Assembly: GCA_041663325.1 (NCBI GenBank)
Contig: JBAZRN010000002.1
Coordinates: 1 to 64,000, forward strand
DNA length: 64,000 nucleotides
Direction: 5' to 3'
Source of the DNA: CAJBLF01 sp041663325
GTDB taxonomy: Bacteria; Patescibacteriota; Gracilibacteria; Absconditabacterales; Absconditicoccaceae
Made by a program: the position numbers and the translations under genes. Within the stretch, counting starts at the first letter, position 1; each line of letters begins with the position of its first letter. Below are positions 1 to 8,899 of this stretch, one piece after another. The notes beneath the pieces were generated by a model. That model saw only the letters and a list, made by a program, of their open reading frames with translations, had not been told where the DNA came from and ran no database searches.

Positions 1-341
1 TGGCGAAAATCTTCATAATCATTTTCTGTCCTTAGCGGTGTTAGTTCATATTTAATTTCTTGTTTGTCTTTTGTTTCTCATTTTCATTTTTTTTTGATTA
101 AAGTGATAGTCCCAAATTTCTCCGTCCTAAAATGAGAAAATCCTACTTTATTTATTTTTTTGTAAATTTCTTCAGGTTTTCCTGCTATAGTAAAATCTAT
201 GTCGATAGGCGAGTTCTCCATTCATAAAAGTAAATCTCTGATGCAGCCGCCAACCAAAAAGAGTGTATTCTGATTTTTAATTTTTTTCTGAAGAAAATGT
301 ATGTGAGTATCCAAAACTGAAAATTTATCAAAGTGAAGCAT
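1..341 (-). CDS. CCA tRNA nucleotidyltransferase / poly(A) polymerase family, N-terminal part
   Basis: The 5' end of a nucleotidyltransferase gene that runs off the left edge. The start ATG is at 341-339. The first 40 residues contain LFLVGGCIRDLLLG followed by IDIDFTIAG. This is the class II polymerase-beta-fold signature (GG next to a D-x-D metal-binding pair) of enzymes that add CCA to tRNA 3' ends or poly(A) to RNA. The last Gly of RDLLLG and two later Gly codons are TGA. It is divergent from the glycosyltransferase that starts at 482. The head domain alone cannot separate CCA-adding enzyme from poly(A) polymerase. The missing C-terminus lies outside the window. Confidence 0.85.
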
Positions 342-481
342 AGCTATAGTGCAATTAAAAGTTAAGAACTACGAATTATATATAGATAAAGTCATAAGCT
401 TTTCAAGAAAAGAAAAAAAGCTGGAATTGTATCACTAAGTAGCTATAACAGGAACAGTAATTTATCTATTTTTTTTTTCTT

Positions 482-1627
482 ATGCAAAAAAAACTTCGTA
501 TAGCGATTGTGTGTGATTCGATTGATGATAGCTCGCTTGGCGGATCCTTTATTTCTGGAGAAAGATTCGGAGCATGATTAGCAAAAAAAGGGCACGAGAT
601 TATTCGAATTACTTCCAAATTTAAAGAGATAGAGAGAAAAAAGGATTTTGCTTACGCGAAAATGTATGAATTTCCGCATTTGCCACGTATATGAACATAT
701 GGCGTCTGTTTCGCGTATACATCAGCAGCTCGTCTCTGCAAAATTTTCCAAAAAGAAAAAATAGACATCATCTATAGTATTCATCCAAGCATCATTGCCT
801 GGCAAGCTATTCGTGCAGCAAAAAGACTTCGTATTCCTATTATTAGTCATTCTCATGTTTGGCCAGAATTACTGCTCCCATGAGCGCCTCACGTTATCCA
901 AAAATTCATCAAAAAAGTAATTGCAGGAATGTACAGAAGATGCGATGGAATTATTTCTCCTACAGCGTTCACCAAAAAAATATTTGACGATTGCTCGTTG
1001 CAAAATCAACAAGTTATTATTAGCAATGGAGTGGATACCTCTATTTTTTGCCCTTCATTGTGAGTAAAGAAAAATATGTTCACTATTCTCTATACAGGGA
1101 GATTGGATCAAGAAAAAAATATCCCGTTTTTGTTGGAAGCGCTTCATCTATTGAAAAAACAAAAAAAGCTTTTGCCAAACATGCGTTGCGTTTTGGTCGG
1201 ATGATGATCTGAAGAAAAAAAATTGCGTACCATGGTCACAGAGTATTGATTAGATGCTCTTGTTGACTTTGTTAGTAAAATGCCATCAATTTCACTCGTG
1301 CAATTTTATCAAGAAGCATCGGTATTTGTATTGCCTTCACTTTATGAGTTGGAAAGCATGGTAACATTAGAAGCTATGGCTTGCTGATGCCCGTTACTTA
1401 TTTCAGACAGTCCTACCAGCGCAGCCAAAGATTTCGTCCACAACAACGGCTATACGTTTAATCCCAAAAACCCTCAAGATTTCGCTGATAAAATATATAG
1501 TCTAAGTACCAATCCAGAACTATGTAAGCTGATGGGCAAAATAAGCAGTGAACAGGCGCAAAAATTTTCCTTTACTCTCAGTGTCCAAAAATTAGAATCA
1601 TTCCTGTTATCTTTTATCCGTGCATAA
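482..1627 (+). CDS. Glycosyltransferase family 4 (GT-B fold)
   Basis: A 381-residue GT4 enzyme that probably transfers a sugar from a nucleotide donor during envelope glycolipid or polysaccharide synthesis. The N-terminus has the glycine-rich GGSFISGERFGAG acceptor-side loop. The middle has SNGVDTSIF and FTILYTGRLDQEKN, the usual opening of the C-terminal Rossmann domain. The donor-site E-x7-E signature reads PSLYELESMVTLEAMACG near residue 300. At least six Gly codons are TGA. No signal peptide or membrane helix is seen, so it is likely peripheral to the inner face of the membrane. It is followed after 27 bp by a membrane protein and then a second, GT28-type transferase, which suggests an envelope-lipid cluster. 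Acceptor and donor are unknown. Confidence 0.88.
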
Positions 1628-1654
1628 GATTTATTTTTTTACTATCTCCCTTGT

Positions 1655-2323
1655 ATGGAGTGGATCATTGTATTATTAGTCAAGTATAAATATTTGATTA
1701 TGTTCGCATTGATGTTTGCGGAAGGACCAGCAGTAAGTTTTATCTGCGCTTTTATGGCAGCTCAGTGATTTTTCTCTTTTGGCATTGTGTATCTGTTTTC
1801 TATTTTCGGTGATTTGATAGGAGACGTTATGCGATACTGGGTAGGCAGATTTGCAAGGAAATTTGGAGCTAAAGATTTTCTGGAAATGAAAGAAAAAGGG
1901 CAGAGTATAGATAAAAAGTCTCTCAAACGAAAAGCACATATCAGTATGCGAGTCGCGAACAAAATACAAAAATTGGAAAATAAATCAGTATTTCAATATA
2001 TCCAAATACAGATGAAAAAACGTTTTTTCTGGGCATTATTCCTCATTAAGATTACGCCACCCCTTTCCGTTCCGGGACAAATTTCTTTCGGATTCTTTAA
2101 AATACCATTTTCTAAATTCTTTTTCCAGACGACACTGCTTATTATTATTTTTGAATCCGTATTTCTCAATTTGGGATATTTTAGCAGTATGTCCATCAAT
2201 ACGTTTAAAGATAGATTAGATATATTTTGATTTATTATCAGTGTCGTCGTGATAGGATGACTTGCTTTATGGATTGCTTTTTTGATCGTCAAGAGAATGA
2301 GATTACTTTCTAGATCTAAATAA
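1655..2323 (+). CDS. DedA-family-like membrane protein
   Basis: A 222-residue polytopic membrane protein. The N-terminal part carries EGPAVSFICAF, then FGDLIGDVMRYWVGR, which matches the DedA/VTT pattern (E-G-x-P, then an acidic G-D-x-x-x-D segment before an amphipathic YWxGR). A later ITPPLSVPG stretch fits the second re-entrant loop. DedA proteins are linked to flipping or moving lipid-linked carriers across the membrane. Its place between two glycosyltransferases, with 24-27 bp spacing, is consistent with an envelope-lipid role, though that is inference. TGA codons supply Gly in the first re-entrant segment and in the last helix. I chose ATG 1655 because upstream in-frame codons are preceded by the stop of the glycosyltransferase gene. 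Confidence 0.72.
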
Positions 2324-2347
2324 TTTTTTACTTCTCTCTTATGCGCC

Positions 2348-3475
2348 ATGAAAAAAAAATATTTTTTTCTCTATATCCAGGCGGGAGGAGGGCATATTTC
2401 TACAGCAAAAGCAATAGCTAGATATATGGATAAGCATTACTCATCCGCAATAGATCCTGTATTGATAGATGGCTTTACCGAAGCTCCATGATGGCTCAAA
2501 AATATTATTATTGATGGATATAAAAAATCACAGACTACCGGACAACGAGTGTATGAATTTCTTTACCGGTGCAATAAACGACGGTTTATTGCCAAAATAT
2601 GTCAGGTTATTTTATCTCGATTGCTTCAAGGATATATCAAAAGGCTCATCATCAAAGAACGTCCAGATCATATAGTAATCCTGCATTTTTTCTTAGTCAG
2701 ACCGACCGTACATATGATAAAAAAATTGAAACTAGATATTCCAGTTACCACCATAATTACGGATCCGTTTACTATTCACAAATTACGATCGTTAGACAAA
2801 AAAATGAACTATGTTGTTTTTAGCGATCAGGCGAAAGATCGTATTGTCAAGAGGGGAGTCGCATCAGAACAAGTAAAAATATGTCCTGTTATTCTCAAAG
2901 AAGAATTCTCTCACCCCTTATCGTCAGAAAAAGTCAGAGAAAAAAAGAAAGAACTATGATTGTCTTCAGAAAAAAAAGTTATTTTCATAATGTGAGCGGG
3001 AGATGGAATGCCCAAGTGAGAGAAGATAGTGCAAGAAATCATTGATACAAAAATAAACGCGCAGATAATGATTGTCTGTGGGAAAAATCAAAAACTTTTT
3101 CGTGATACACAAGCCATTGCTCATCAGCATCCAGAATATATGATCAAGATATTTGGTTTCGTGGATTTTATGTATGATCTCGTAAATGTTGCCGATATTA
3201 TTATCACAAAATGATGACCAGCAACGTTAATGGAAATTTTGATGATGAACAAAATACCAGTGATTAATAGTTATATCTGGGAACAGGAAAAATGAAATGT
3301 GGATTTTATTGTCCACAACAACGTTGGTTTCTACCAGCCGAATATTAAAAAGATGGTCAAAATAGTTGATGAAATGCTACAATCAGACTTATCCGTCTAT
3401 CATCAGAACATTCAAAAACTACAATTGAAAAACGGAACCCAAGAAGTAGTGGAGTATTTGATGGAAAGGGTATAA
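2348..3475 (+). CDS. MGDG-synthase-like GT28 glycosyltransferase
   Basis: A 375-residue GT-B enzyme related to monogalactosyldiacylglycerol synthase and processive diacylglycerol glucosyltransferases. These move a sugar from a UDP donor to diacylglycerol to make a glycolipid. Residues 8-20 read QAGGGHISTAKAI, the MGDG-synthase N-terminal loop that contacts the lipid acceptor. The C-terminal domain contains IFGFVDFMYDLVNVADIIIT followed by KGGPATLMEIL, the nucleotide-sugar site of GT28 and MurG enzymes; both glycines in KGGPAT are TGA. A cruder alternative start at 2341 is out of frame. Third gene of an apparent operon with the GT4 enzyme and DedA-like protein. The exact sugar is unknown. Confidence 0.85.
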
Positions 3476-3482
3476 AAAAATA

Positions 3483-3510
3483 TTGATTTTTGTATTGGTA
3501 TCTATATAAG
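3483..3510 (+). promoter_or_regulatory. Promoter of the tRNA-Lys gene
   Basis: TTGATT (3483-3488), a 16-bp spacer, TATAAG (3505-3510). It ends 14 bp before the tRNA 5' end and fits the spacing seen at most promoters in this window. Confidence 0.6.
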
Positions 3511-3524
3511 CAACCCCGTTATAT

Positions 3525-3598
3525 GGGTGCGTAGCTCAATTGGCTAGAGCAGGTCCCTCTTAAGGACAAGGTTCGGGGTTCGATTCCCCGCGCGCCTA
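3525..3598 (+). tRNA. tRNA-Lys (anticodon CTT)
   Basis: A full cloverleaf can be drawn. The acceptor stem GGGTGCG pairs with CGCGCCT (two G-U pairs) and the discriminator is A3598. The D arm is GCTC...GAGC with a GG-containing loop. The anticodon stem is GGTCC/GGACA (outer G-A mismatch) with loop CTCTTAA, giving anticodon CTT (codon AAG, lysine). The T arm is CGGGG-TTCGATT-CCCCG. CCA is not encoded. It has its own promoter and a terminator just downstream, so it is a single-gene unit. A truncated copy follows at 3634. Confidence 0.9.
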
Positions 3599-3608
3599 GA
3601 TGACTTAG

Positions 3609-3633
3609 ATCTGATTCGTTTCAGATTTTTTTT
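3609..3633 (+). terminator. Intrinsic terminator after tRNA-Lys
   Basis: ATCTGA (3609-3614) and TCAGAT (3621-3626) form a stem with a 6-nt loop, followed by seven T. It sits between the tRNA and its partial copy, so the copy is probably not expressed from the tRNA promoter. Confidence 0.75.
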
Positions 3634-3687
3634 GTAGCTCAATTGGTTACCCCGAATGGTCGGGGTTAAGGACAAGGTTCGGGGTTC
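3634..3687 (+). pseudogene. Partial tRNA-Lys copy (pseudo-tRNA)
   Basis: GTAGCTCAATTGG (3634-3646) repeats the D-arm side of the tRNA at 3525. TTAAGGACAAGGTTCGGGGTTC (3666-3687) repeats its anticodon-to-T-arm side. The stretch between them is replaced by a short ACCCCGAATGGTCGGGGT hairpin. The 5' acceptor strand, half of the anticodon arm and the 3' half of the T arm are missing, so it cannot fold as a normal tRNA. It looks like a broken tandem duplication. Confidence 0.7.
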
Positions 3688-3843
3688 TCCAGCTTTGTTG
3701 GACTTCATTACATATTGGATTCCCAGCTCCTATTTGAAAAATCATCTGATGAAATATGTAGATTTTTTTGTTACACTTACTCACATTACTACCAAAAGAC
3801 CTATTTCACATAAAATGATATTGCTTTTCCGCTCGTAATACAT

Positions 3844-4320
3844 ATGTTATATTTAAACAAAAAAACAAAAAATATGTTGGACAATGATTTACATCGTTTT
3901 CTGTTGCAGCAAGGAATTCCTCAAGAAAGTTTGCCGAAGTTGATCGTAGTTTCAAAACACGATTTAGTACCCATAATGGAGGGGTACGATAAAGAAAATA
4001 GAACAAAAAATTTTTACATTTGTGTCTGCAATAGTGGACACGATGTCTGCTGTAATAATTCGAATTGGACGTTTTCCGGATGGAATATTCGGGTAAATGG
4101 ATGTAATGTAGTATTTTTCAAAGGAGAGTGGGTATTTGATATTACTAAGATTCCCATCTTTCAAAATATTCTTTTCATCGTGTCAAAACGTACAAAAGAA
4201 AATGAATTAGCTCGTCGTAGAGATATGGTTTTCTTCTCAAATGATAGAAAAAAACTCATAAAGAAATCAAAGAGAAATGAGACAGAGAGAAGAAAAACTA
4301 GCAAAAGTAATTATCGATAA
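3844..4320 (+). CDS. Hypothetical protein, 158 aa
   Basis: Not recognised. A 158-residue soluble protein with a basic tail (the last 35 residues are rich in K and R, ending TSKSNYR). The middle has four cysteines in CVCNSGHDVCCNNSNW and another in NGCNVV, which could bind metal or form disulfides. No TGA codon is used although several glycines are present as GGN, unlike most neighbours. That may only reflect a small sample, or recent arrival. A good terminator follows directly, and the first ATG gives the full frame. It stands alone between the tRNA remnant and obg. Confidence 0.6.
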   Translation: MLYLNKKTKNMLDNDLHRFLLQQGIPQESLPKLIVVSKHDLVPIMEGYDKENRTKNFYICVCNSGHDVCCNNSNWTFSGWNIRVNGCNVVFFKGEWVFDITKIPIFQNILFIVSKRTKENELARRRDMVFFSNDRKKLIKKSKRNETERRKTSKSNYR

Positions 4321-4322
4321 CC

Positions 4323-4347
4323 AGGAGAGAATTCTCTCCTTTTTTTG
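4323..4347 (+). terminator. Intrinsic terminator
   Basis: AGGAGAGAATTCTCTCCT (4323-4340) is a perfect 18-bp palindrome followed by a T run. It closes the hypothetical gene ending at 4320. A possible obg promoter, TTGATT (4345-4350) - 17 bp - TATATT (4368-4373), starts within the T run. Confidence 0.8.
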
Positions 4348-4452
4348 ATTAAAACAGTCGGTGTTTATATATTTCCTCTTTTTTTTACTGATGACTTTAG
4401 TAAAGTAGACAAAGGCTTTGAGCTTTAAACTTTTATCTTTAAGCTATAAATT

Positions 4453-5940
4453 ATGCGTTTTTATGATGAAGTAACGATAAATGTACAGTCAGGAAAGTGA
4501 GGCGATGGAACGGTTACCTGAAGAAGAGAAGCGGGAGTCGCTTTTTGATGACCATCAGGAGGAAATGGCGGTAAAGGATGATCCGTTATCTTACAGGCAG
4601 CCAAAGACGAAAACACACTCCAAACCTACAGATATAGATCAACCTTCAAAGCAAGTCCTGGAGAAGGAGGAAAATCCAGAGACCAATATGGCTCAAATGC
4701 AGATGATTTGATTTTGCAAGTCCCTATCTGAACCCTTGTAAGAGATAAACTCACGGATGAAATACTCTATACTTTTACCAAAGATGGAGAGCAATATACT
4801 GTAGTCTCCGGCGGTGAATGATGACTCGGCAATATCCATTTCAAGGATGCTGTCCATCAATTTCCAACCTTCTGTTTACTCGGAGAACCAGGCAACAAAA
4901 AAGAAATTGTACTTGAACTCCAATTGCTTGCAGACGTCGCATTGATCGGGACGCCGAGTGTTGGCAAAACCAGCATTATCAATAATATCTCAAATACCAA
5001 AGCTAAAGTCGCTGACTATCCATTCACGACCTTGATACCAAATCTCTGATCTGTGACGATCCAAAAAACTCATTTCAATGTCATCGATATTCCCGGTCTC
5101 ATCAAAGGCGCTGCCGAAGGGAGAGGACTTGGCAACGCATTTTTGCGCCATATTCTCAAAGCGAGAATTTTTTGTATGATTGGCGATATTTCTAGGTATG
5201 ACAAATGAATCACGGAGATTCCAGAATTGCTCGATGAAATCTGCACTTATACGCGCACCAAATTTAGCAAGGATCCTAACGCGGTAGAAATTCAAATCAG
5301 AGAAGATAAGGGAATGATCACCTTGTTTATTTACGAGGAAGGAAAATTGGTTATCGAAAAAAGGATGCTCTTTCTCATCAATAAATATGATCTCGTCAAC
5401 GATCCAGAGATTCTCAAAGAATATAAAATGCAATTACGGAAACAAATTTTAGATTTTTTCAAACAACATAAACTCTGAACCAAAATCACGAAAAAACTTC
5501 TCGAAGAGCATACCTTTACGATATCGGCTGCGACCCATTTCGGCGTCGATGAACGATTGAAAAAAGTAGTTGAAGTGCTAAAAAAAACTGATGTCCAAGA
5601 GGTGTATCATATAGAAAATATCCCTCATCATGAAGCGAAACATATCGAAAATTCAATCAGAAATATTAGTGATCAGGAAAAAGAAGTTTTGATTAATGAG
5701 AATTATATTTCAGCAACAGATGCTCAATATGTAAGTGTTCGAGAAATTTACAATGAGGAATTTGCTAAACTTGTCCGACAGCTTCAACGAGGAAATGATG
5801 AAGCTGAAGCTCGATTTCGAAAGCAAATCGGGCAGAGATGATTGCTTGAAGAATTTGAAAATAGAGGAATACAGAAAGGGGATATTTTTAAAGTGTTAAG
5901 TCCATACAACGGGCAACCCGCTAAATATATACAATATTAA
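4453..5940 (+). CDS. obg: GTPase Obg (CgtA), 50S ribosome assembly
   Basis: A 495-residue Obg GTPase, needed for large-subunit assembly and stress control. Residues 1-160 are the glycine-rich Obg domain (MRFYDEVTINVQSGKGGDGT, then GGPSGGNGGKGG); many of these glycines are TGA, so the domain cannot be read with the standard code. The G domain follows: P-loop GTPSVGKT at 166-173, switch II DIPGLIKGAAEGRGLGN, G4 NKYD and G5 SAA. The P-loop lacks the usual Asn of GxPNxGKS. A roughly 60-residue insert near residues 275-305 and a C-terminal extension ending GIQKGDIFKVLSPYNGQPAKYIQY-like residues replace the usual tail. Start ATG 4453 gives the canonical N-terminus. Confidence 0.95.
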
Positions 5941-6075
5941 ATTTAGAATTTAGAATTCTGAATTTAGAAAATACAATATAGAAACAGAAAACAGAGGATT
6001 TAATATAGAAATTGGCAATTTTTAAATTATTTCTCTTTCTACATGCTAAATTATTTTATTTTTCTAAATTCCCCC
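5941..6075. repeat. Degenerate tandem repeat between obg and rlmH
   Basis: Short imperfect units of the form AATTTAGAA(TTC) fill the gap. Similar units occur at 18622-18700 and 50735-50770, also in front of or after gene ends. No gene is seen. Confidence 0.6.
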
Positions 6076-6113
6076 TTTTCCCTTCTAAATTTTAAATTCT
6101 AAATTATTTCTTC

Positions 6114-6554
6114 ATGTTCGTAATATTGAATATTAGCGATTCAGATAAACATCGAAAACCAGTCATCGAGGAGTATATCAAGCGTTTAGGCAAGTCAGTA
6201 AAAATAGAAAATATTAAGCCAAGCAGAAATGGAAATACACAACAGATAATCCAAGCTGACACGGAAAATATCATCGCCAAGCTGGGAAAGTTTTCAGAAT
6301 ATAAAAAAATTTTATTGAGCAAAGAAGGAAAACAACTAGATACATTAGCATTACATAAACTTCTTACGAATCAAAATTATGTCTTCATTATCGGCTGACC
6401 GTACGGACTAGACGAACCAGCATTGACTAAACATATTGATGCGAAAATTTCTTTCGGAGTAATTACGCTACCGCATGGATTAGCTAAAGTTACGTTGCTG
6501 GAACAGTTATATAGGATTGGGACAATAGAGCAGGGAAAATCTTATCACTATTAG
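6114..6554 (+). CDS. rlmH: 23S rRNA pseudouridine-1915 N3-methyltransferase RlmH
   Basis: A 146-residue SPOUT methyltransferase that methylates pseudouridine 1915 in helix 69 of 23S rRNA. The C-terminal knot motif FIIGGPYGLDE (one Gly is TGA) binds S-adenosylmethionine. LPHGLAKVTLLEQLYRIGTI and the C-terminal tail SYHY match the conserved end (LLxEQLYRA...YH.). The length is close to the family norm of about 155. It stands between obg and a toxin-antitoxin promoter. ATG 6114 is the first start and gives the expected N-terminal beta strand. Confidence 0.93.
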
Positions 6555-6597
6555 TAAAAAAACGTAGGGGCGATTATTAACCGTCTAAAAAAATCTC

Positions 6598-6625
6598 TTG
6601 CATTTTTAAAATAAATTATTACACT
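6598..6625 (+). promoter_or_regulatory. Promoter of RHH-RelE toxin-antitoxin pair
   Basis: TTGCAT (6598-6603), 16-bp spacer, TACACT (6620-6625), 29 bp before the antitoxin ATG. Confidence 0.6.
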
Positions 6626-6654
6626 TGTAATACATTTATTCGCTAATAAAAGAA

Positions 6655-6891
6655 ATGAGAGATATCTTGACCGTCAGCTTACCAGCAGAGAGATTGCAAC
6701 TTATCAAGGCAATCGTCAAAAAAAGGAATTTCAAATCCGTAAGCGACTATATCAATTTTAGTATAGATCAGGAACAAAAGATGATTTCTGAGGATCAAGT
6801 TCTTGCTTTTGCCAAACAAGCAAAAAAGGAATATATCGCAGGCAAAACTCATCGCTGATTATCTGCTTTACACAAAATTGCATGAAAATAA
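6655..6891 (+). CDS. Ribbon-helix-helix antitoxin (ParD/CopG-like)
   Basis: A 78-residue protein. Residues 4-40 (ILTVSLPAERLQLIKAIVKK, then FKSVSDYINFSID) fit a ribbon-helix-helix DNA-binding fold: a beta strand, then two helices with a conserved SVSDYI turn. Such antitoxins bind and neutralise the partner toxin and repress their own promoter. The gene reads through two TGA codons near its end (GLSALHKIAGK) to TAA 6889. It overlaps the toxin start by 10 bp, so the two are translated as a unit. The C-terminal half probably wraps the toxin. Confidence 0.8.
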
Positions 6892-7151
6892 ACAATATTC
6901 ATTATGGAAAATATTTTATCAAACAATTTGAGCTTTTGCCGAAATATATCCAAATCAAATCATTGGAAAAACTTGAGATTTTTGCAAAAAATCCTTTATA
7001 TAACAGTCTGAGGCTTCATAAGTTACAATGAAAATTAGATGGTATGCGAAGTATAAGTATAGATAGAGAATATAGGATCATCTTTCAGTCTCAGGACAAT
7101 GAGGATATTCTCCTTGTTTCTATAGGCACTCATTCTATTTATGAGAAATAG
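6882..7151 (+). CDS. RelE/ParE-superfamily toxin
   Basis: An 89-residue protein of RelE/ParE type. It has an N-terminal helix pair (YFIKQFELLPKYIQ), then LHKLQGKLDGMRSISIDREYRIIF, the central beta sheet that carries the catalytic or target-binding Arg and Tyr residues. It ends with a strand LLVSIGTHSIYEK, the usual C-terminal GTH.. pattern. The family cleaves mRNA on the ribosome or, in the ParE branch, poisons gyrase; which applies here is not clear. TGA encodes Gly in LQGKLDG. The start overlaps the antitoxin. Confidence 0.82.
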
Positions 7152-7159
7152 TCTTCTTT

Positions 7160-7187
7160 TTGCAATCGTTTAGGAAATCCTTATAGT
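7160..7187 (+). promoter_or_regulatory. Promoter of first receiver-like gene
   Basis: TTGCAA (7160-7165), 16-bp spacer, TATAGT (7182-7187). A near copy, differing at one spacer base, lies before the paralogue at 8900-8927, so both genes are probably regulated alike. Confidence 0.7.
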
Positions 7188-7225
7188 TCCACAGAAGAAA
7201 AAAATAAATAAAAAAATATAAATAT

Positions 7226-7660
7226 ATGAAAACAAAAAAAACTATTGTATTCTATGATGATGATACTTTTTATATTAAAGAAATCATCCAAAATCTTGAA
7301 GAAGCCGGGTTTATAGTAAAAAAATTTATTTCTGCCGATAGTCTTTTGAGATATATACGAAAGGGGTATAAAGTGGATCTTATTGTCTCAGAGGTTACGG
7401 TTCATGGATCTGGGAATAGCTTTGGAGGCAGAAGAAACGAAGATTATAATAACTGTGCGATCTTGCTTGCTGATGAACTGGATAAAATTCCTCAAGCAAA
7501 AGGAATAAAGAAAATAATATTAAGCGCGTGGTGGGCAAAAAATCTTGGACAATATTTCAAAGCACTCAAAAAAGACGGTAGGTTCTCCTACGTTTGGAAA
7601 AAATCCGATATTCTTTCAAAGGATTTTCTTGAGAAAATAACGGAATTACTCAATAATTAA
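7226..7660 (+). CDS. Receiver-like protein lacking the phospho-acceptor Asp (copy 1)
   Basis: A 144-residue single-domain protein with the CheY-like pattern. Strand 1 plus acidic pocket reads TIVFYDDD, strand 3 reads VDLIVSE, strand 4 reads KKIILSAW, and VWKKSD follows strand 5. The position of the phosphorylated Asp is Glu in DLIVSE. A loop not seen in CheY, GNSFGGRRNEDYNNCAILLA, follows it. A paralogue at 8981 shares both features. Glu may mimic a permanently active state, or the domain may work without phosphorylation. There is no output domain or kinase nearby. No TGA codons are used. Function unknown; the fold call is from pattern only. Confidence 0.6.
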   Translation: MKTKKTIVFYDDDTFYIKEIIQNLEEAGFIVKKFISADSLLRYIRKGYKVDLIVSEVTVHGSGNSFGGRRNEDYNNCAILLADELDKIPQAKGIKKIILSAWWAKNLGQYFKALKKDGRFSYVWKKSDILSKDFLEKITELLNN

Positions 7661-7669
7661 TTGCTCTAT

Positions 7670-7703
7670 AATCTGAGGTCGTATTGTACTTCAGATTTTT
7701 TTT
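7670..7703 (+). terminator. Intrinsic terminator
   Basis: AATCTGA (7670-7676) pairs with TCAGATT (7691-7697) across a 14-nt loop, followed by a T run. Confidence 0.65.
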
Positions 7704-7724
7704 ATTGACTTCGGCTTTACAGAT

Positions 7725-8003
7725 TTATTTATAGACGTCTTTTCTTTGTCCTATTCTATGGACCAAAATCATCTGATTTCAGAAGTCCAAAGAAAAAACA
7801 ATTCTGTAGTTTCCTACTCTGATCCTGGAAATATTGTCTTCTTTAGGTGAGAGTTTTTTTATGTCGCCAAAAAATCATAGAGGATTGGTAGCAAATATCT
7901 CCAGAGTGGTTTTTATTCTGTGTGCATCTTTTGGGTGCTGATGAAGATATTGTAAATCCTTTTTAAGGAGAGACGAGGCATCATATATAATATTATATCC
8001 CAT
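7725..8003 (-). CDS. RelE-family toxin
   Basis: A 92-residue RelE/ParE-superfamily toxin. MGYNIIYDASSLLKKDLQYL gives the first strand and helix, ISRIRVGNYRIVFSLDF the central sheet with the conserved Arg-x-Gly-x-Tyr-Arg core, and ILVHRIGQRKDVYK the last strand, a textbook RelE C-terminus. RelE toxins cut mRNA in the ribosomal A site. TGA gives Gly in NPLGFFGD and LDFGNQ. The start overlaps the antitoxin stop by 11 bp on the same strand. Minus-strand pair inside an otherwise plus-strand island. Confidence 0.85.
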
Positions 8004-8283
8004 TTCGAAACGCATCATGAGAGATAAAAGCGTCCTTTTGTCATGCTTTATAATGCTGATGAGAAGCTTTTATAGTCTTTTGTGTCGGGGTGTTGAGTGT
8101 ATTTAATTTGACTTGTTTCACGTCCCAATCGAGCGGTGCTTGATCCAATGATTCGATGATGATTTTATTTCCTTCTAATCTCGCTCTGACATGTTTTTTG
8201 TCGATATTGAGAAACTGTCTTCGGTCCAGTGGGATGGTGATTTGTCAGTTGCCAATAGGCTTGAGTATTGTTTCGGTTGTCAT
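7993..8283 (-). CDS. AbrB/MazE-like antitoxin
   Basis: A 96-residue protein whose first 45 residues fit a SpoVT/AbrB swapped-hairpin DNA-binding fold: MTTETILKPIGNGQITIPLD, then RQFLNI, RARLEGNKIIIESL. The remaining tail (THKTIKASHQHY-like, then AFISHDAFRNGI) would be the toxin-binding part. It precedes and overlaps the RelE-type toxin, the normal order for an antitoxin-toxin operon that represses itself. Two Gly codons are TGA. Pairing an AbrB-type antitoxin with a RelE toxin is less common than MazE-MazF but is known as a mix-and-match. Confidence 0.78.
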
Positions 8284-8313
8284 GTTAATTAGTTTATAAA
8301 TTAAAGTAGTTAA

Positions 8314-8341
8314 AGTATAAAGAAAAAAAGAAAATTTGCAA
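8314..8341 (-). promoter_or_regulatory. Promoter of AbrB-RelE pair (minus strand)
   Basis: On the minus strand: TTGCAA (8341-8336), 16-bp spacer, TATACT (8319-8314), 31 bp before the antitoxin ATG. It lies back-to-back with the hicBA promoter. Confidence 0.65.
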
Positions 8342-8366
8342 ATGAATTTTCCCTGAAGATTACAGC

Positions 8367-8394
8367 TTGATTTTTTTTTGCGAATATATACAAT
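8367..8394 (+). promoter_or_regulatory. Promoter of hicB-hicA
   Basis: TTGATT (8367-8372), 16-bp spacer, TACAAT (8389-8394). A possible TTG start at 8378 would lie inside this promoter, so ATG 8426 is the better start for hicB. Confidence 0.65.
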
Positions 8395-8425
8395 TCAAAG
8401 CACCTTTAGATTATATCTTACAGAT

Positions 8426-8644
8426 ATGAAATTTGAAATAATTTTGGAAGATAACGGACAAGTTGGCGCAGTGATGGATATAGATCATGAGCATATATTT
8501 ACCGTAGGCAAAGATTTTGACGAATTGCTCAAAAATCTCAAAGAAGCTGTTGCTTGTGCTTTTACCGACAAAAAGAAACAAACCGCAAAATACATTCAGG
8601 TAGCAAAATTTTTACACCTCAATGATAAGGTATATGCCTCTTAG
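8426..8644 (+). CDS. hicB: HicB-like antitoxin
   Basis: A 72-residue HicB-type protein. MKFEIILEDNGQVGAVMDID then FTVGKDFDELLKNLKEAVA matches the partial RNase-H-like HicB fold (strand, strand, helix) that covers the HicA active site. No DNA-binding extension follows, so it is a minimal antitoxin. It precedes hicA and overlaps it by 11 bp, whereas many hic loci put the toxin first. No TGA codons are used. Confidence 0.75.
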   Translation: MKFEIILEDNGQVGAVMDIDHEHIFTVGKDFDELLKNLKEAVACAFTDKKKQTAKYIQVAKFLHLNDKVYAS

Positions 8645-8861
8645 ATATGAACAGATCTTAAGAATACTCGAAGATTACGGCTTTGTGCTGGATCGTCAAA
8701 ATTGAAGTCACAAAAGATATCAAAAATGAGAACTATGAGTGACAGTGTGATTCCACAAGGAATTCCCTCCAAGGACAGCAAAATCCATGCTACAAAGTAT
8801 CGCAGATATTGTTGGGATAAATGTTAAAATACTTATCAAAAAATATAGTATCAAGGTATAA
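8634..8861 (+). CDS. hicA: HicA mRNA interferase toxin
   Basis: A 75-residue HicA with a double-stranded-RNA-binding-like fold. The signature GSHKRYQKGELGVTVGFHKE includes the conserved G-S-H with catalytic His and the Y/F strand; TAKSMLQSIADIVGIN is the C-terminal helix. HicA cuts mRNA and tmRNA when freed from HicB. Four glycines in this small protein are TGA, including that of GSHK, so the toxin is readable only with code 25 and would be truncated in a standard-code host. Confidence 0.9.
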
Positions 8862-8899
8862 CATTTATAGATCAGCACAGAATTGCTGAATTTAATTTT

